Part shown: positions 51,477 to 60,792 of the stretch, piece by piece
Numbering within the stretch: the stretch's first letter is position 1
How the letters are laid out: the number at the start of each line of letters is the position of its first letter
Source of the DNA: Halomonas sp. Bachu 37
GTDB taxonomy: Bacteria > Pseudomonadota > Gammaproteobacteria > Pseudomonadales > Halomonadaceae
Reading direction: 5' to 3'
Length of the DNA: 64,000 nt
Assembly: GCF_039691755.1 (NCBI RefSeq)
Contig: NZ_CP137552.1
Location: 2,542,001-2,606,000 of the forward strand
Made by a program: the position numbers and the translations under genes
Notes under the pieces: generated by a model
Seen by the model: the letters and a program-made list of their open reading frames with translations, nothing else
Told to the model about the DNA's origin: nothing
Database searches by the model: none

Positions 51477-52180
51477 TGTCGAACCCGGACAATCTCATCC
51501 TGATCGTGGAAGACGAACCCAAGATCGCGCGCCTGGTGGCGGACTATCTCGAAGGCAGCGGTTTCAGCAGCCACCATCTGGACCGGGGCGATACGGTACT
51601 GCCCTGGCTGGAGGCCGCCGACCCCGCCCCGGCGCTGGTCCTGCTCGACCTGATGCTGCCAGGCAGCGACGGCTTGACTCTGTGCCGAGAAATTCGCCGG
51701 CACTGGCCGGAAATCGCCATCGTCATGCTCACCGCCAAGGTGGAGGAAGTCGACCGCCTGGTGGGCCTGGAACTGGGCGCCGACGACTATATCTGCAAGC
51801 CTTTCAGCCCCCGCGAGGTGGTGGCCCGGGTCAAGGCGGTGCTGCGCCGTAGCCGGGCCACTCAGGAACCCGACAGCCACGCCACCACTCCCTTGCTGAG
51901 CCTGGATCATGAAGGCTGGCGAGCCCTGGCCGAAGGCCACGACCTGGCCCTGACGGCGGTAGAGTTCCAACTACTGAAGGTGCTGATGCAAGCGCCCGGG
52001 CGTATCTTCAGCCGCGAGCAGCTGATGGATCACATGTACCGCGACCATCGCATCGTCTCCGAGCGCACCGTCGACAGCCATATCAAGAAGCTGCGCAAGA
52101 AGATCCACGAAGCCCTGCCCGAACGCGACATCATCCGCTCGGTATATGGGGTCGGCTACAAGTATCAGCCGGAGGGATGA
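51476..52180 (+). CDS. OmpR-family response regulator, BaeR/CpxR-like
   Basis: 234 residues. Receiver domain (about 6-122) with acidic pair EDE at 12-14, phospho-acceptor Asp58 (LVLLDLMLPGSDG), Thr in VMLTAK and Lys in YICKPFSPREV. Winged-helix output domain (about 138-232): LTAVEFQLLKVLMQAPGRIFSREQLMDHMYRDHRIVSERTVDSHIKKLRKKI. The start overlaps the kinase stop (TGATG). It probably activates the downstream Spy-like gene and perhaps its own operon; a palindrome in the next gap is a candidate site. Confidence 0.92.
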   Translation: MSNPDNLILIVEDEPKIARLVADYLEGSGFSSHHLDRGDTVLPWLEAADPAPALVLLDLMLPGSDGLTLCREIRRHWPEIAIVMLTAKVEEVDRLVGLELGADDYICKPFSPREVVARVKAVLRRSRATQEPDSHATTPLLSLDHEGWRALAEGHDLALTAVEFQLLKVLMQAPGRIFSREQLMDHMYRDHRIVSERTVDSHIKKLRKKIHEALPERDIIRSVYGVGYKYQPEG

Positions 52181-52220
52181 GCCAAGGAACGCCCCGCTGC
52201 AATTTTCAGCTCCTCGATTC

Positions 52221-52249
52221 TTGCACACTGTGTGCAATGCCCTTGCACA
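52221..52249. promoter_or_regulatory. Perfect dyad with extra half-site upstream of the Spy-like gene
   Basis: TTGCACACTGTGTGCAA (52221-52237) is a perfect 8-bp inverted repeat around one base. The half-site TTGCACA recurs at 52243, exactly 22 bases after the first. No T-run follows, so it is not a terminator. It lies in the only gap between the response regulator and its likely target. Confidence 0.55.
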
Positions 52250-52293
52250 ACGATCGACGATACTGCAAGGGTCAAATCACAAGGAGAGCTCAC

Positions 52294-52704
52294 ATGAAGA
52301 CTCAGCGTATTAGCAAGTTACTCGCCCCCGCCCTGTTGGCCCTGGCTGTCGCACCTTTTGCACTGACTGTCCAGGCAGGCCCCTACGGCGACAAGACCGG
52401 CAACGGTTTCGATCGCGAAGAAATGCAGCAGCGCCACGCAGAGTTCCGCCAGACCCTGCACGAACGCGCCGGACTCGACGACGCTACCCGTGAAGAGCTG
52501 AATGGCGCCCATGAGGAGCACTGGGCCGCCATGCGGGAGCTACACGAACAACACCGCGCCCAGGTCGACGAGATCCTGGATGACGAGCAGCAGGCAGCGC
52601 TGGAGGATGCCATGCAGGAAATGCGCGAGGAGTTCCGCGACGGTCATGGCAAGCCTGGACGCCATCATGGCGATCGCCGGGGGAGCGACGATACCGAAGA
52701 GTAA
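52294..52704 (+). CDS. Spy/CpxP-like periplasmic protein
   Basis: 136 residues from an ATG with AAGGAG 7 bases upstream. Signal peptide 1-28 (LLAPALLALAVAPFALTVQA). The mature part is a highly charged helical protein with an LTxxQ-like repeat in degenerate form (LDDATREEL, LDDEQQAALEDAMQEM) and a His/Gly/Asp-rich tail (GHGKPGRHHGDRRG) that could bind metal. Spy and CpxP are ATP-independent envelope chaperones induced by BaeR and CpxR, which fits the upstream genes. It is followed by a terminator. Confidence 0.8.
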   Translation: MKTQRISKLLAPALLALAVAPFALTVQAGPYGDKTGNGFDREEMQQRHAEFRQTLHERAGLDDATREELNGAHEEHWAAMRELHEQHRAQVDEILDDEQQAALEDAMQEMREEFRDGHGKPGRHHGDRRGSDDTEE

Positions 52705-52743
52705 CCCACCAAGCCACTGATACAACAGTATAAGTTCTATCTG

Positions 52744-52769
52744 ACGCCCAGCAATGCTGGGCGTTTTTG
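52744..52769 (+). terminator. Rho-independent terminator after the Spy-like gene
   Basis: 9-bp perfect stem ACGCCCAGC/GCTGGGCGT with loop AAT, followed by TTTTG. It ends the RND/two-component/Spy unit. Confidence 0.92.
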
Positions 52770-52840
52770 TGGCTATTTGTCCTGATTGCAGCATGCTCAT
52801 CCAGAAAACACTGCTTGAAGGCGAGGGCGAAACCGCGTAT

Positions 52841-52868
52841 TTTATTTTGAACGTTCATTCAAAATAAA
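52841..52868. promoter_or_regulatory. BetI-like operator upstream of betT
   Basis: Perfect 11-bp inverted repeat, arms TTTATTTTGAA and TTCAAAATAAA, around CGTTCA, containing the 10-base palindrome TGAACGTTCA (52848-52857). It ends 28 bases before the betT ATG. TTGAACGTTCA-type sites bind the choline-responsive TetR repressor BetI in other proteobacteria. No betI gene is in the window. Confidence 0.7.
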
Positions 52869-52896
52869 GCATCTTAACGACAGGAGTTCGCCCTGC

Positions 52897-54945
52897 ATGG
52901 CGCATGACAATTCCGTCTCACCCCCTCGCGATCGACTGAACTCCGTGGTGTTCCACGGTAGTGTGGCCGGTATTGTGGTTTTTCTGATCATTACCATGTT
53001 GTTCACCGAACAGGCGGGGGCATTCTTCGATGCCGGCCTGGCATGGGTCAGCAGAACGTTCGGCTGGTACTACATGCTAGCTATCGTGGCTTATCTGGTG
53101 TTCGTGGTAATGATCGGCGTTTCTCGATATGGCAGCATTCGTCTGGGGCCAGATCATTCGCGACCCGAATTTTCACTACTTTCCTGGTCGGCAATGCTGT
53201 TCGCTGCCGGCATCGGTATCGACCTGCTGTTCTTCAGTGTGGCGGAGCCCGTCGCCCACTACCTGGCACCGCCGGATTTGACACCCGAAAGTCAGGAAGC
53301 GATGCGCAATGCGGTCGTCCAGACCTATCTGCACTGGGGACTTTCCGGTTGGGGGCTCTACGTTCTGATGGGGATGGCGCTGGCCTATTTCAGCTATCGC
53401 CACCGGTTACCACTGGCGATCCGCAGCGCACTCTATCCGCTACTGGGAAAGCGTATCTACGGTCCGATAGGCCATGCCGTGGATATTACCGCTGTGGTTT
53501 CCACCGTGTTCGGTATCGCCACCAGCCTGGGCATCGGTGTCATGCAGCTCAACTACGGTCTGGCGTACATGTTCGATGTACCGGAAAGTTTGAGCGTGCA
53601 GATCATCCTGATTGCCCTGGTGGTGGTTCTCGCCACGATTTCCGTCGTCAGCGGAGTAGAGAAAGGCATTCGGCGGCTGTCCGAATTCAACATGCTGCTG
53701 GCCTTGGCATTGATGCTGTTCGTTCTATTCCAGGGCGACACTCTGGTATTGCTCGACAAGATGGTCAACAACGCGGGCGATTACCTTTCCGGTTTCGTGG
53801 CCAAGAGTTTCGATACCTATGCCTTTGCCGGTGAAGGGGCCCAGGAGTGGAAGATGTGGTGGACGATCTTCTTCTGGGGCTGGTGGATTGCCTGGACGCC
53901 GTTCGTCGGCCTGTTCCTGGCGCGTATTTCTCGCGGGCGCACCATCCGCGAATTCGTCGCCGGCGCCTTGTTCATTCCTCTGGCGTTCATGATGGTCTGG
54001 ATGTCGATCTTCGGTAATAGCGGAATAGAGCTCGTCGCCAACCAAGGTGTTGCCGAGCTGGGCGCCCAGGCGCTGAATACGCCACAAACCACGATGTACA
54101 CCCTGCTGGAATATTACCCTTACGTGAGCATTACCGCTGCTGTGGTCACCGTACTGGGGATCGTCTTTTTCATTACTTCCGCCGATTCCGGCGCCTTGGT
54201 CCTGGCCAATTTCACGTCGATCCTGCGTGATGTGAACCATGACGCGCCGGTGCGATTGCGTATCTTCTGGTCGGCCATCATCGGGCTTATCACCGTTGCC
54301 TTGTTGATGGCGGGTGGCCTTGCTGCATTGCAGAGTGCGGTAGTGATCACCGCGCTGCCCTTTTCGCTTGTGATCTTTGCGATCATGGTTGGCATGGTCA
54401 AGGCGTTGAAGCTGGAAGGCAGCAAGGCGGATGCCCGCCGCATGATCGCCGGTAGCGCACCGGGCGGAGACTGGCGGGAGCGCCTGGATCGCGCATTGGA
54501 CACCTCCAACCGGGCCGGAGCCGCAGCTACTATCGAACATGCAATACGCCCGGCCATGACCCAGTTCGCCCAAGAGCTTGAAAACCGTGGCCAGAGCACC
54601 GCTGTCACCGAGGAACCCGTGGAAGGTGAGTCGCTTCCACGCCTCACCCTGCAGGTGGATCTGGAGGATGCCACCAGCTTCGTCTATCAGATTTGCCCGC
54701 ACCGCCTGCGTACTCCTAGTTTCATACCGGCGGATGATGACTACTATGTGCGCCTGGACGTCTACCTTGCCGAAGGGGGTCAGGATAAAGACTTGAACGG
54801 CTACACCCGCGGCCAGGTAATCGGCGATCTGGTGGCCGAATACGAGCGCCACCTGCATTTCCTGGCGCTGGTGGGTCGGCAAGGCAGTGTCCAGGCGATG
54901 CCCGGCACCATCGGCGAACCGCCGAAAGAGGCTACCCAAGTCTGA
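52897..54945 (+). CDS. betT: BetT-type high-affinity choline transporter (BCCT family)
   Basis: 682 residues, twelve membrane helices (about 20-500) plus a long cytoplasmic C-terminal domain (about 505-682) as in E. coli BetT. BCCT signatures: the Trp-rich segment WWTIFFWGWWIAWTPFVGLFLARISRGRTIREF and the substrate-site region around SVAEPVAHYLAPP. The C-terminal tail is the osmosensing part in BetT proteins. It imports choline for glycine betaine synthesis or use. AGGAG lies 10 bases before the ATG. The upstream BetI-like palindrome supports choline over betaine or ectoine as substrate. Confidence 0.87.
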   Translation: MAHDNSVSPPRDRLNSVVFHGSVAGIVVFLIITMLFTEQAGAFFDAGLAWVSRTFGWYYMLAIVAYLVFVVMIGVSRYGSIRLGPDHSRPEFSLLSWSAMLFAAGIGIDLLFFSVAEPVAHYLAPPDLTPESQEAMRNAVVQTYLHWGLSGWGLYVLMGMALAYFSYRHRLPLAIRSALYPLLGKRIYGPIGHAVDITAVVSTVFGIATSLGIGVMQLNYGLAYMFDVPESLSVQIILIALVVVLATISVVSGVEKGIRRLSEFNMLLALALMLFVLFQGDTLVLLDKMVNNAGDYLSGFVAKSFDTYAFAGEGAQEWKMWWTIFFWGWWIAWTPFVGLFLARISRGRTIREFVAGALFIPLAFMMVWMSIFGNSGIELVANQGVAELGAQALNTPQTTMYTLLEYYPYVSITAAVVTVLGIVFFITSADSGALVLANFTSILRDVNHDAPVRLRIFWSAIIGLITVALLMAGGLAALQSAVVITALPFSLVIFAIMVGMVKALKLEGSKADARRMIAGSAPGGDWRERLDRALDTSNRAGAAATIEHAIRPAMTQFAQELENRGQSTAVTEEPVEGESLPRLTLQVDLEDATSFVYQICPHRLRTPSFIPADDDYYVRLDVYLAEGGQDKDLNGYTRGQVIGDLVAEYERHLHFLALVGRQGSVQAMPGTIGEPPKEATQV

Positions 54946-54994
54946 ACCTCAACCCTTGTTTTCACCCACGCTGATTCTTAAGCGGTCCCTTTTA

Positions 54995-55020
54995 CCCCGG
55001 CCTTTCAGGCTGGGGTTTTT
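54995..55020 (+). terminator. Rho-independent terminator after betT
   Basis: 9-bp stem CCCCGGCCT/AGGCTGGGG (one G-T pair), loop TTC, then TTTTT. It ends the betT transcript. Confidence 0.9.
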
Positions 55021-55071
55021 CATGGTGCGCCAGGCATGGCGCGCAGCGCCTGTCTAGCGCACAAGGAGAAT

Positions 55072-55097
55072 CCCGCTCAGGCACTGGCCTGAGCGGG
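55072..55097 (-). terminator. Hairpin downstream of the aldehyde dehydrogenase gene
   Basis: Perfect 10-bp stem CCCGCTCAGG/CCTGAGCGGG with a 6-base loop, 11 bases past the stop codon. The following minus-strand sequence is not T-rich, so termination may be weak or need Rho. Confidence 0.55.
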
Positions 55098-55108
55098 AAA
55101 GGTGATGT

Positions 55109-56629
55109 TTAGAAAAAGCCGAGCGGGTTGATGTCGTAGCTGACCAGCAGGTTCTTGGTCTGCTGGTAGTGCTCAAGCGCCACCTTGTGGGTTTCGCGAC
55201 CGACCCCGGATTTCTTGTACCCTCCGAACGCCGCATGAGCCGGGTATTGATGATAGCAATTGGTCCAGACACGTCCTGCCTGAATGCCGCGCCCCATGCG
55301 GAAGGCCACGTTGATGTCGCGGCTCCACACCCCGGCGCCCAAGCCGAACTCGGTATCGTTGGCAATCGCCAGAGCTTCTTCTTCATCCTTGAACGTGGTC
55401 ACCGCCACCACCGGGCCGAAGATTTCTTCCTGAAAGACCCGCATCTTGTTATTGCCCTTGAGCAACGTTGGCTGGATGTAGTAACCGTTGTTGATCGAGG
55501 CGTCCAGGCTCTCCTTGTCACCGCCGGCGAGGAACTCGGCGCCCTCTTCACGGGCGATATCCATGTACGACATGATCTTGTCGAACTGTTCCTGGGAAGC
55601 CTGGGCGCCCACCTGGACGTCGGTATCCAGGGGGTTGCCGCGCTTGATGGTTTGCGTACGTTCGATGACCTTGGCCATGAAGTCATCGTACATCGACTCC
55701 TGAATCAGCGCCCGCGACGGGCAGGTACACACTTCCCCCTGGTTGAAAAACGCCAGCACCAGCCCTTCCACTGCCTTATCGATGAATTCCGGCTCGGCGT
55801 TCATGATGTCGGCGAAGTAGATGTTGGGCGATTTGCCTCCCAGTTCCACGGTGGACGGAATGATGTTCTCGGCGGCGCATTTGAGGATGTGCGAACCGAC
55901 CGGGGTCGAACCGGTGAAGGCGATCTTGGCGATACGCTTGCTGGTCGCCAGGGCCTGGCCGGCTTCGGCCCCATAGCCGTTGACGATGTTGACGACCCCG
56001 GCAGGCAGCAGATCACCGATCAGCTCCATCAGCTTGAGGATCGAGGCCGGTGTCTGTTCGGCGGGCTTCAACACCACGCAGTTTCCTGCGGCTAGCGCCG
56101 GTGCGAGTTTCCACACCGCCATCAGCAGCGGGAAGTTCCATGGGATGATCTGGCCCACTACGCCCAGCGGCTCGTGAAAATGGTAGGCCACGGTATTGGC
56201 ATCGATATCCGCCGCCGTTCCCTCCTGGGCGCGTAGACAACCGGCGAAGTAACGGAAGTGGTCGACAGCCAGAGGCAAATCGGCATTAAGGGTTTCGCGA
56301 ACCGCCTTGCCGTTGTCCCAGGTTTCCGCCACGGCCAGCATCTCCAGGTTCTGCTCGATGCGATCGGCGAGCTTGAGAAGAATATTGCTGCGTTCAGCAG
56401 CAGAAGTCTTGCCCCAGGCGGGAAATGCCTGGTGGGCGGCGTCCAGCGCCCTGTCGATGTCTTCGGCACTGGAGCGGGGGATTTCACAGAATACTTCACC
56501 GTTGACCGGGCTGACATTGTCGAAATACTGGCCCTTGACCGGCGCGACGAATTCGCCACCGATGTAATTACCGTAGCGCTTATCGAAGGAAACGACCGAA
56601 CCGCCTTGGCCGGGATTGGCGTAGATCAT
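55109..56629 (-). CDS. NAD-dependent aldehyde dehydrogenase, ExaC/AcoD type
   Basis: 506 residues, full length. Catalytic Glu262 in VELGGKSPN and nucleophile Cys301 in [13 protein letters not shown], where the second Cys (303) is typical of the acetaldehyde dehydrogenase group. [34 protein letters not shown] and FTGSTPVG form the cofactor site. It oxidises acetaldehyde or related short aldehydes to acids. AGGAG lies 7 bases before the ATG. It converges on betT but lacks the betaine aldehyde dehydrogenase pattern and has no betA or betI beside it, so BetB is unlikely. Confidence 0.88.
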   Translation of the reverse strand: MIYANPGQGGSVVSFDKRYGNYIGGEFVAPVKGQYFDNVSPVNGEVFCEIPRSSAEDIDRALDAAHQAFPAWGKTSAAERSNILLKLADRIEQNLEMLAVAETWDNGKAVRETLNADLPLAVDHFRYFAGCLRAQEGTAADIDANTVAYHFHEPLGVVGQIIPWNFPLLMAVWKLAPALAAGNCVVLKPAEQTPASILKLMELIGDLLPAGVVNIVNGYGAEAGQALATSKRIAKIAFTGSTPVGSHILKCAAENIIPSTVELGGKSPNIYFADIMNAEPEFIDKAVEGLVLAFFNQGEVCTCPSRALIQESMYDDFMAKVIERTQTIKRGNPLDTDVQVGAQASQEQFDKIMSYMDIAREEGAEFLAGGDKESLDASINNGYYIQPTLLKGNNKMRVFQEEIFGPVVAVTTFKDEEEALAIANDTEFGLGAGVWSRDINVAFRMGRGIQAGRVWTNCYHQYPAHAAFGGYKKSGVGRETHKVALEHYQQTKNLLVSYDINPLGFF

Positions 56630-56794
56630 GGCAACACTCCTGACTATTATCGTTGTTGATTAGCTGCCGCTTCAGTGTTGGCCAGATGCCATGAAACAGG
56701 CAAGCCCCAAAGCCAGGAGCAGCCTCATTCCTTGGTAGGGGATACCCGATTTATTCTGTAGGCGGGCGAATCTCACCCACAGTTGGTGATCGTC

Positions 56795-59032
56795 CTAGAC
56801 GGAGGAACGTTCCCGGCGCCAAGCTTCCATCGCCGCAAGCGTGTGATCGGCCGTCTCGCATAGTAATGTCAGCGCTTTCGTCATCTGGCGCTGATCGGCC
56901 TCTTCGGCAAGCACTTCCACTACCTTGGCTTGTTGTGCCAGGCGTAAGCCGCCCAGGCTTGAAGACTCTCCGCGTAGCTGATGCGCCAGATGCTTGATTC
57001 GGGGGCCATTCAGTGCCCCCGGCGTTACCTCAGTCAATGCCAGTAAATCCGCCAGGTAGCGGTTGACTTGTTGCTGATGTAGGGCGAGCAATTGCGTCAT
57101 ACCCTGCTCGCCCAGAGTATCGTCGAGATTACCCAGCGTGGCGGTATCCACCAGAGGTAGTGCCTCTCCCGGCGATGCCCATGGCCAGGCGTCAGGTGGT
57201 GAAAAGGGTTCCTCTACCTGGCGCCACAGTACATCGCTTAGAACGGCGAGCGATAACGGTTTAGTCATGTAACCGCTCATGCCAGCGGCCAGGCAGCGCG
57301 CACGGTCACCCTCGTAGCCGCCGGCGGTCATGGCCACGATAGGGATATTCTTCAGCCAGTCATGCCGACGGCGCAACTGGCGAGTCACCTCCAGACCGTC
57401 CATATCGGGAAGCTGGATATCCATGAAAATAAAATCGACAGGACGCTGGTCGACCATGGCAAGCGCCTCTCGCCCGTTCGACGCACAGCGAACGGCACAG
57501 TTAAGTTGCTCCAGCATACCGACCGCCACCCGGCGGTTGACTTCGTTATCCTCAACCAGCAGCAGTGAAAGCCTCGCGAAATCTCGGACCGCCTCGGCTG
57601 GTCGAGAGGGCCTAACCAAGACCGGTTCGGCCCTCTCCAGCGGCAAGCTAAGCCAAAAGCAGCTACCTTCCCCCGGCACGCTTTGCAGCCCGATCCTTCC
57701 TTGCATGGCCTCTGCTAACCGCTTGCAGATCGCCAGCCCCAAACCGGTACCGCCGTAATGGCGGGCAATGCTTTCGTCGGCCTGTTGGAACGGCTCGAAA
57801 AGTCGCGCTTGCTGTTCATGGGTCAATCCACATCCGGTATCGGTTACGGCGATGCAAAGCTCATCGGCCTCGGCACTCACGTTGATCCCGATACTGCCAC
57901 GCTCGGTGAATTTGATGGCATTGGCTATCAAGTTCAACAGCACCTGGCGAAGCCTACCCGGGTCAACGCTTACCCATTGCGGAAGCGTGGGGTCGATTCT
58001 CACTTCAAGCGGTAACTGTTTCGCTTCCGCCTTGGGCGTCAACAGGGCAGCGACGCTCTCCACCAGTGGTCCCAGTTCAGTCGGTATTATCTCGAGACGC
58101 AAGTGACCCGCCTCGATCTTGGAGAAGTCGAGTATCTCGTTGATCATGTCGAGCAACTGGCTGGCGCTTTCATGGATGGTATGAGCGTAATCCTCGACTT
58201 GCGCGCCGGCATTCGGCATCAGCAGAAGTTCGCTCATTCCCACCACTCCGTTGAGCGGTGTACGGATTTCATGGCTGACCATGGCCAAGAACTCGGACTT
58301 GGCGCGATTGGCGGATTGCGCCTGTTCGGCGGTGACTTCCAGTTGGCGGCTGAGCAGTTCCTGTTCCCGCCGGGCGGAGGCGTTTTCACGCATTTCTCGG
58401 ACCAGAAAGATCACCACCAGCAACGCCGCCAAACTCATCGCCACGATCAGGGCAAGCAATAGGTTGTACAGGATGGCGAGGTGTTCACGCTCTTCCGTTG
58501 CGGTTTCGGCAAGATAGCCGTTGATGGCAATCACTAGCCGTTCGGTCGTACGGCTCAAGGTTTCCAGGTGGCTTTCCACCAGGGCGAGGCGCTGTTCTTG
58601 CGACAGGGCCGGAGCGCCGTGCAACAAGGTATCCAGGGCGTCCAGGCGTTGCTGAATCACGGGAAGCAGTTGGCGTCCCGACGGCAAGGTCCGCAGCAGT
58701 TCGTTGACCTCACCGCTGGTAAGCAGATTGATGCGGCTGTAAAGCAGTTCAAAGCGTAAATTCAGATCGTCCAGCTCGGCCTGCTCCAATGCGGGACGCG
58801 GAATCGTCAATACATGATTGAGTAGCTGTACGGTATCACGATCAAGCTTATACACCACCCAGGCCGTATCTTCGCGGGTGCCTTGAGTCAGAGTGTCCTG
58901 CCGCCAGGCAACCAGAGAAGCAACCACCAGGGCGGCAGCGAACAGCAAGACGGCGATAATCGCCACCCACTTGACTCGACGTGGATAGCGCAACAGGTGT
59001 GGAGTAAGAGGCAATATCCCGCTAGAGGACAT
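56795..59032 (-). CDS. Hybrid sensor histidine kinase with receiver and HPt domains
   Basis: 745 residues. Helix 1 about 20-43, periplasmic helical sensor about 44-187, helix 2 about 188-211. HisKA has His254 ([27 protein letters not shown]). The ATPase domain has [21 protein letters not shown] and [20 protein letters not shown]. The receiver domain (about 505-620) has [20 protein letters not shown] and [18 protein letters not shown]-terminal HPt domain has [19 protein letters not shown]. The domain order is that of BarA/TorS phosphorelay kinases, whose final response regulator is elsewhere. Its ATG lies within the last codons of the gene before it, a cysteine-free oxidoreductase-fold protein. 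Confidence 0.9.
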   Translation of the reverse strand: MSSSGILPLTPHLLRYPRRVKWVAIIAVLLFAAALVVASLVAWRQDTLTQGTREDTAWVVYKLDRDTVQLLNHVLTIPRPALEQAELDDLNLRFELLYSRINLLTSGEVNELLRTLPSGRQLLPVIQQRLDALDTLLHGAPALSQEQRLALVESHLETLSRTTERLVIAINGYLAETATEEREHLAILYNLLLALIVAMSLAALLVVIFLVREMRENASARREQELLSRQLEVTAEQAQSANRAKSEFLAMVSHEIRTPLNGVVGMSELLLMPNAGAQVEDYAHTIHESASQLLDMINEILDFSKIEAGHLRLEIIPTELGPLVESVAALLTPKAEAKQLPLEVRIDPTLPQWVSVDPGRLRQVLLNLIANAIKFTERGSIGINVSAEADELCIAVTDTGCGLTHEQQARLFEPFQQADESIARHYGGTGLGLAICKRLAEAMQGRIGLQSVPGEGSCFWLSLPLERAEPVLVRPSRPAEAVRDFARLSLLLVEDNEVNRRVAVGMLEQLNCAVRCASNGREALAMVDQRPVDFIFMDIQLPDMDGLEVTRQLRRRHDWLKNIPIVAMTAGGYEGDRARCLAAGMSGYMTKPLSLAVLSDVLWRQVEEPFSPPDAWPWASPGEALPLVDTATLGNLDDTLGEQGMTQLLALHQQQVNRYLADLLALTEVTPGALNGPRIKHLAHQLRGESSSLGGLRLAQQAKVVEVLAEEADQRQMTKALTLLCETADHTLAAMEAWRRERSSV

Positions 59033-59570
59033 GGATATGCATCACTTGCCATACGGCCCGAAAGCGAATCTTTTCGCTGAGCAGCTCCTCATGATGATCG
59101 AATGGATACAACACCCAAAGCGGCCCATAGTCGCGGATCGGCATTGCCTCTCCGTCCCGATCCATTGCCAGCAGCACGTCATACTTATCGAGGTCGGATA
59201 ACGGTATATGAGCTTCGTAACCATTCAACGCCTGAACATGGATCTGCTCCCCTTCGGCACCCAACCGGTCCAGAAAGTCGCGCAGCAACGGACCAGAATA
59301 CACGCTTGTCCCTTCGGTCCATGGAGTCGTCGTTGCGAATTCGTGTAACGGCAGATCGCGGAGCATCGCACGATCGAAATGCGCTTCATCTTCGGTGTTG
59401 GTGTGCGTGATGTTGCCTGTCACCTTCAGCACCACCGGCCCGACAGGATACGGCAGAGAGGACTCGGCATCGGCCAAGGTCGTCGTGGAATACACCACTA
59501 GTACCAGTAAGCTCAATGCCGACAGCCATTGTCGCTTGGTAAAGCCCATACCTTTCCTGAAGTCTCTCAT
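59022..59570 (-). CDS. Exported protein of the molybdopterin-oxidoreductase (SUOX) fold, cysteine-free
   Basis: 182 residues from the ATG at 59570 (AGAGGA upstream); an ATG at 59549 is also possible. The signal peptide is [21 protein letters not shown]. The mature part resembles a small molybdopterin-binding oxidoreductase domain ([65 protein letters not shown]). The protein has no cysteine, so it lacks the Cys that coordinates molybdenum in sulfite oxidase and MsrP. It is therefore unlikely to be a redox enzyme. It overlaps the hybrid kinase gene by 11 bases, which suggests a role as periplasmic sensing partner (inference). Confidence 0.75.
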   Translation of the reverse strand: MRDFRKGMGFTKRQWLSALSLLVLVVYSTTTLADAESSLPYPVGPVVLKVTGNITHTNTEDEAHFDRAMLRDLPLHEFATTTPWTEGTSVYSGPLLRDFLDRLGAEGEQIHVQALNGYEAHIPLSDLDKYDVLLAMDRDGEAMPIRDYGPLWVLYPFDHHEELLSEKIRFRAVWQVMHIHVL

Positions 59571-59628
59571 CGTTTGTCTTTCCTCTAGCCTACCCAATCA
59601 ATAGCGCCTCGGGGAGGCGACCACAATA

Positions 59629-59661
59629 AAAAGAGATGGCCAAGATTATGCCATCTCTTTT
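59629..59661. terminator. Bidirectional-looking terminator after the DUF2189 gene
   Basis: Perfect 12-bp stem AAAAGAGATGGC/GCCATCTCTTTT with a 9-base loop; a T-rich tail (TTTTTATTG) follows on the minus strand. It lies 25 bases past the DUF2189 stop and separates that gene from the oxidoreductase-fold/kinase pair. Confidence 0.88.
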
Positions 59662-59685
59662 GACAGGTCAGGCTAAAAAGGTCGA

Positions 59686-60504
59686 TCAATGAGAGATCTT
59701 GTCCACGCTATCGACTTGAACCAGTTCCTCATAGGCGTGCCAGCTGGCGTGTCCCAGAACCGGCAGGATCAGGGCCAGTCCGATATAGAAGGTCACCACA
59801 CCGATCAATACGCAGCCGGTAAGTATCGCTGCCCACAGCAGCATGGGGCGAAAATTATGCGTCACGCAGCGTACGCTGGCTTCTATACCTTCCATGAAGG
59901 TGAGGTCCTGATCCATCAAGGTGGGAATTGCCACGACACTGATGGCAAAGGCACCGAAGGCGAGTATTCCCCCCGCGACGGTTCCCACCGCCAGCATGCT
60001 CAGACCTTCCTGGGTGGTAAGCAGCACGGTGTAGAGCGTTACAGGATTGGGTACTTCAAAACCGAAGAACAGGGCAAAGAGCAGAGTCGCCAGACGTATC
60101 CACGCCAGAAAGAACAGCATCATCATCACGCCCATCATGGCCAGCTGACCAGCGTGGGGTTGCCAGGTATTGAAGGCATCTCCCAGATGAGGCGCCCGGC
60201 CATGCTGCAATGCGCGACTGATACCGTAGGAGCCTACCGCCACCAAGGGGCCGAGAAACATGAAGCCCGCCACCACGGGCAATAGCCAGTACCAGTATCC
60301 CATGGTGAAAATGCCGAGGGTAACTGCAACACTCAGCCCGACCCAGAACATGCCGTAAGCCAGACTGACGACCGGGGCTCGGCGAAAATCCTCGATCCCC
60401 GCCGCCAGCCAGGCACGAGGCCTGTCCACCCCCACTTTCTTGGCTGAAATCTTGACTCTGGGCGTATCCGCATGAGCATGTGTTTTTGTTGTAGTTGCAT
60501 TCAT
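59686..60504 (-). CDS. DUF2189-domain integral membrane protein
   Basis: 272 residues from an ATG with AGGAG 7 bases upstream. A polar N-terminus (1-45) precedes about six membrane helices: VSLAYGMFWVGLSVAVTLGIF, LLPVVAGFMFLGPLVAVGSYGISRALQ, LAMMGVMMMLFFLAWIRLATLLFALFFG, LSMLAVGTVAGGILAFGAFAISVVAIPTLMD, and MLLWAAILTGCVLIGVVTFYIGLALILPVLGHASWHAYEELV. The last block is characteristic of the DUF2189 family, which in some bacteria lies near cytochrome oxidase genes; function is unknown. No oxidase genes are near here. Confidence 0.82.
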   Translation of the reverse strand: MNATTTKTHAHADTPRVKISAKKVGVDRPRAWLAAGIEDFRRAPVVSLAYGMFWVGLSVAVTLGIFTMGYWYWLLPVVAGFMFLGPLVAVGSYGISRALQHGRAPHLGDAFNTWQPHAGQLAMMGVMMMLFFLAWIRLATLLFALFFGFEVPNPVTLYTVLLTTQEGLSMLAVGTVAGGILAFGAFAISVVAIPTLMDQDLTFMEGIEASVRCVTHNFRPMLLWAAILTGCVLIGVVTFYIGLALILPVLGHASWHAYEELVQVDSVDKISH

Positions 60505-60743
60505 TGCATGACTCCTGTGGTTCACCTAGGAACTCACTTCATCAGGGAACTGAAAACCAAACTCACCCCTCATTAATCCTGAGATAATGAGCTAATACTC
60601 TCTTAATGTAGACGAGCGGCGGTCAAATCAGGCAATCCAGCGCAACACGGTACAAAAAATCCCTCGATCACCTATCAGGCTGCAATTTTTTCGATGCTTA
60701 GCCTTCAAAGCCTCCCTTATCCCGCCTACAAAGGTCACGCCCA

Positions 60744-60774
60744 CAAAAAAAGCCTCCGTCACAGGACGGAGGCT
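60744..60774 (-). terminator. Rho-independent terminator after the universal stress gene
   Basis: Perfect 10-bp stem AGCCTCCGTC/GACGGAGGCT (60751-60760 and 60765-60774), loop of four, followed on the minus strand by seven T. It ends the TRAP/Usp transcript. The rest of the 288-base gap up to the DUF2189 gene is AT-rich with no gene seen. Confidence 0.92.
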
Positions 60775-60792
60775 CTTCACCACAGACGGTGC

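Noticed and set aside
55109..56629. Betaine aldehyde dehydrogenase (betB) next to betT
   Set aside because: Motif details (CTC at the active site) fit the acetaldehyde dehydrogenase group, the gene is convergent to betT, and betA and betI are absent.
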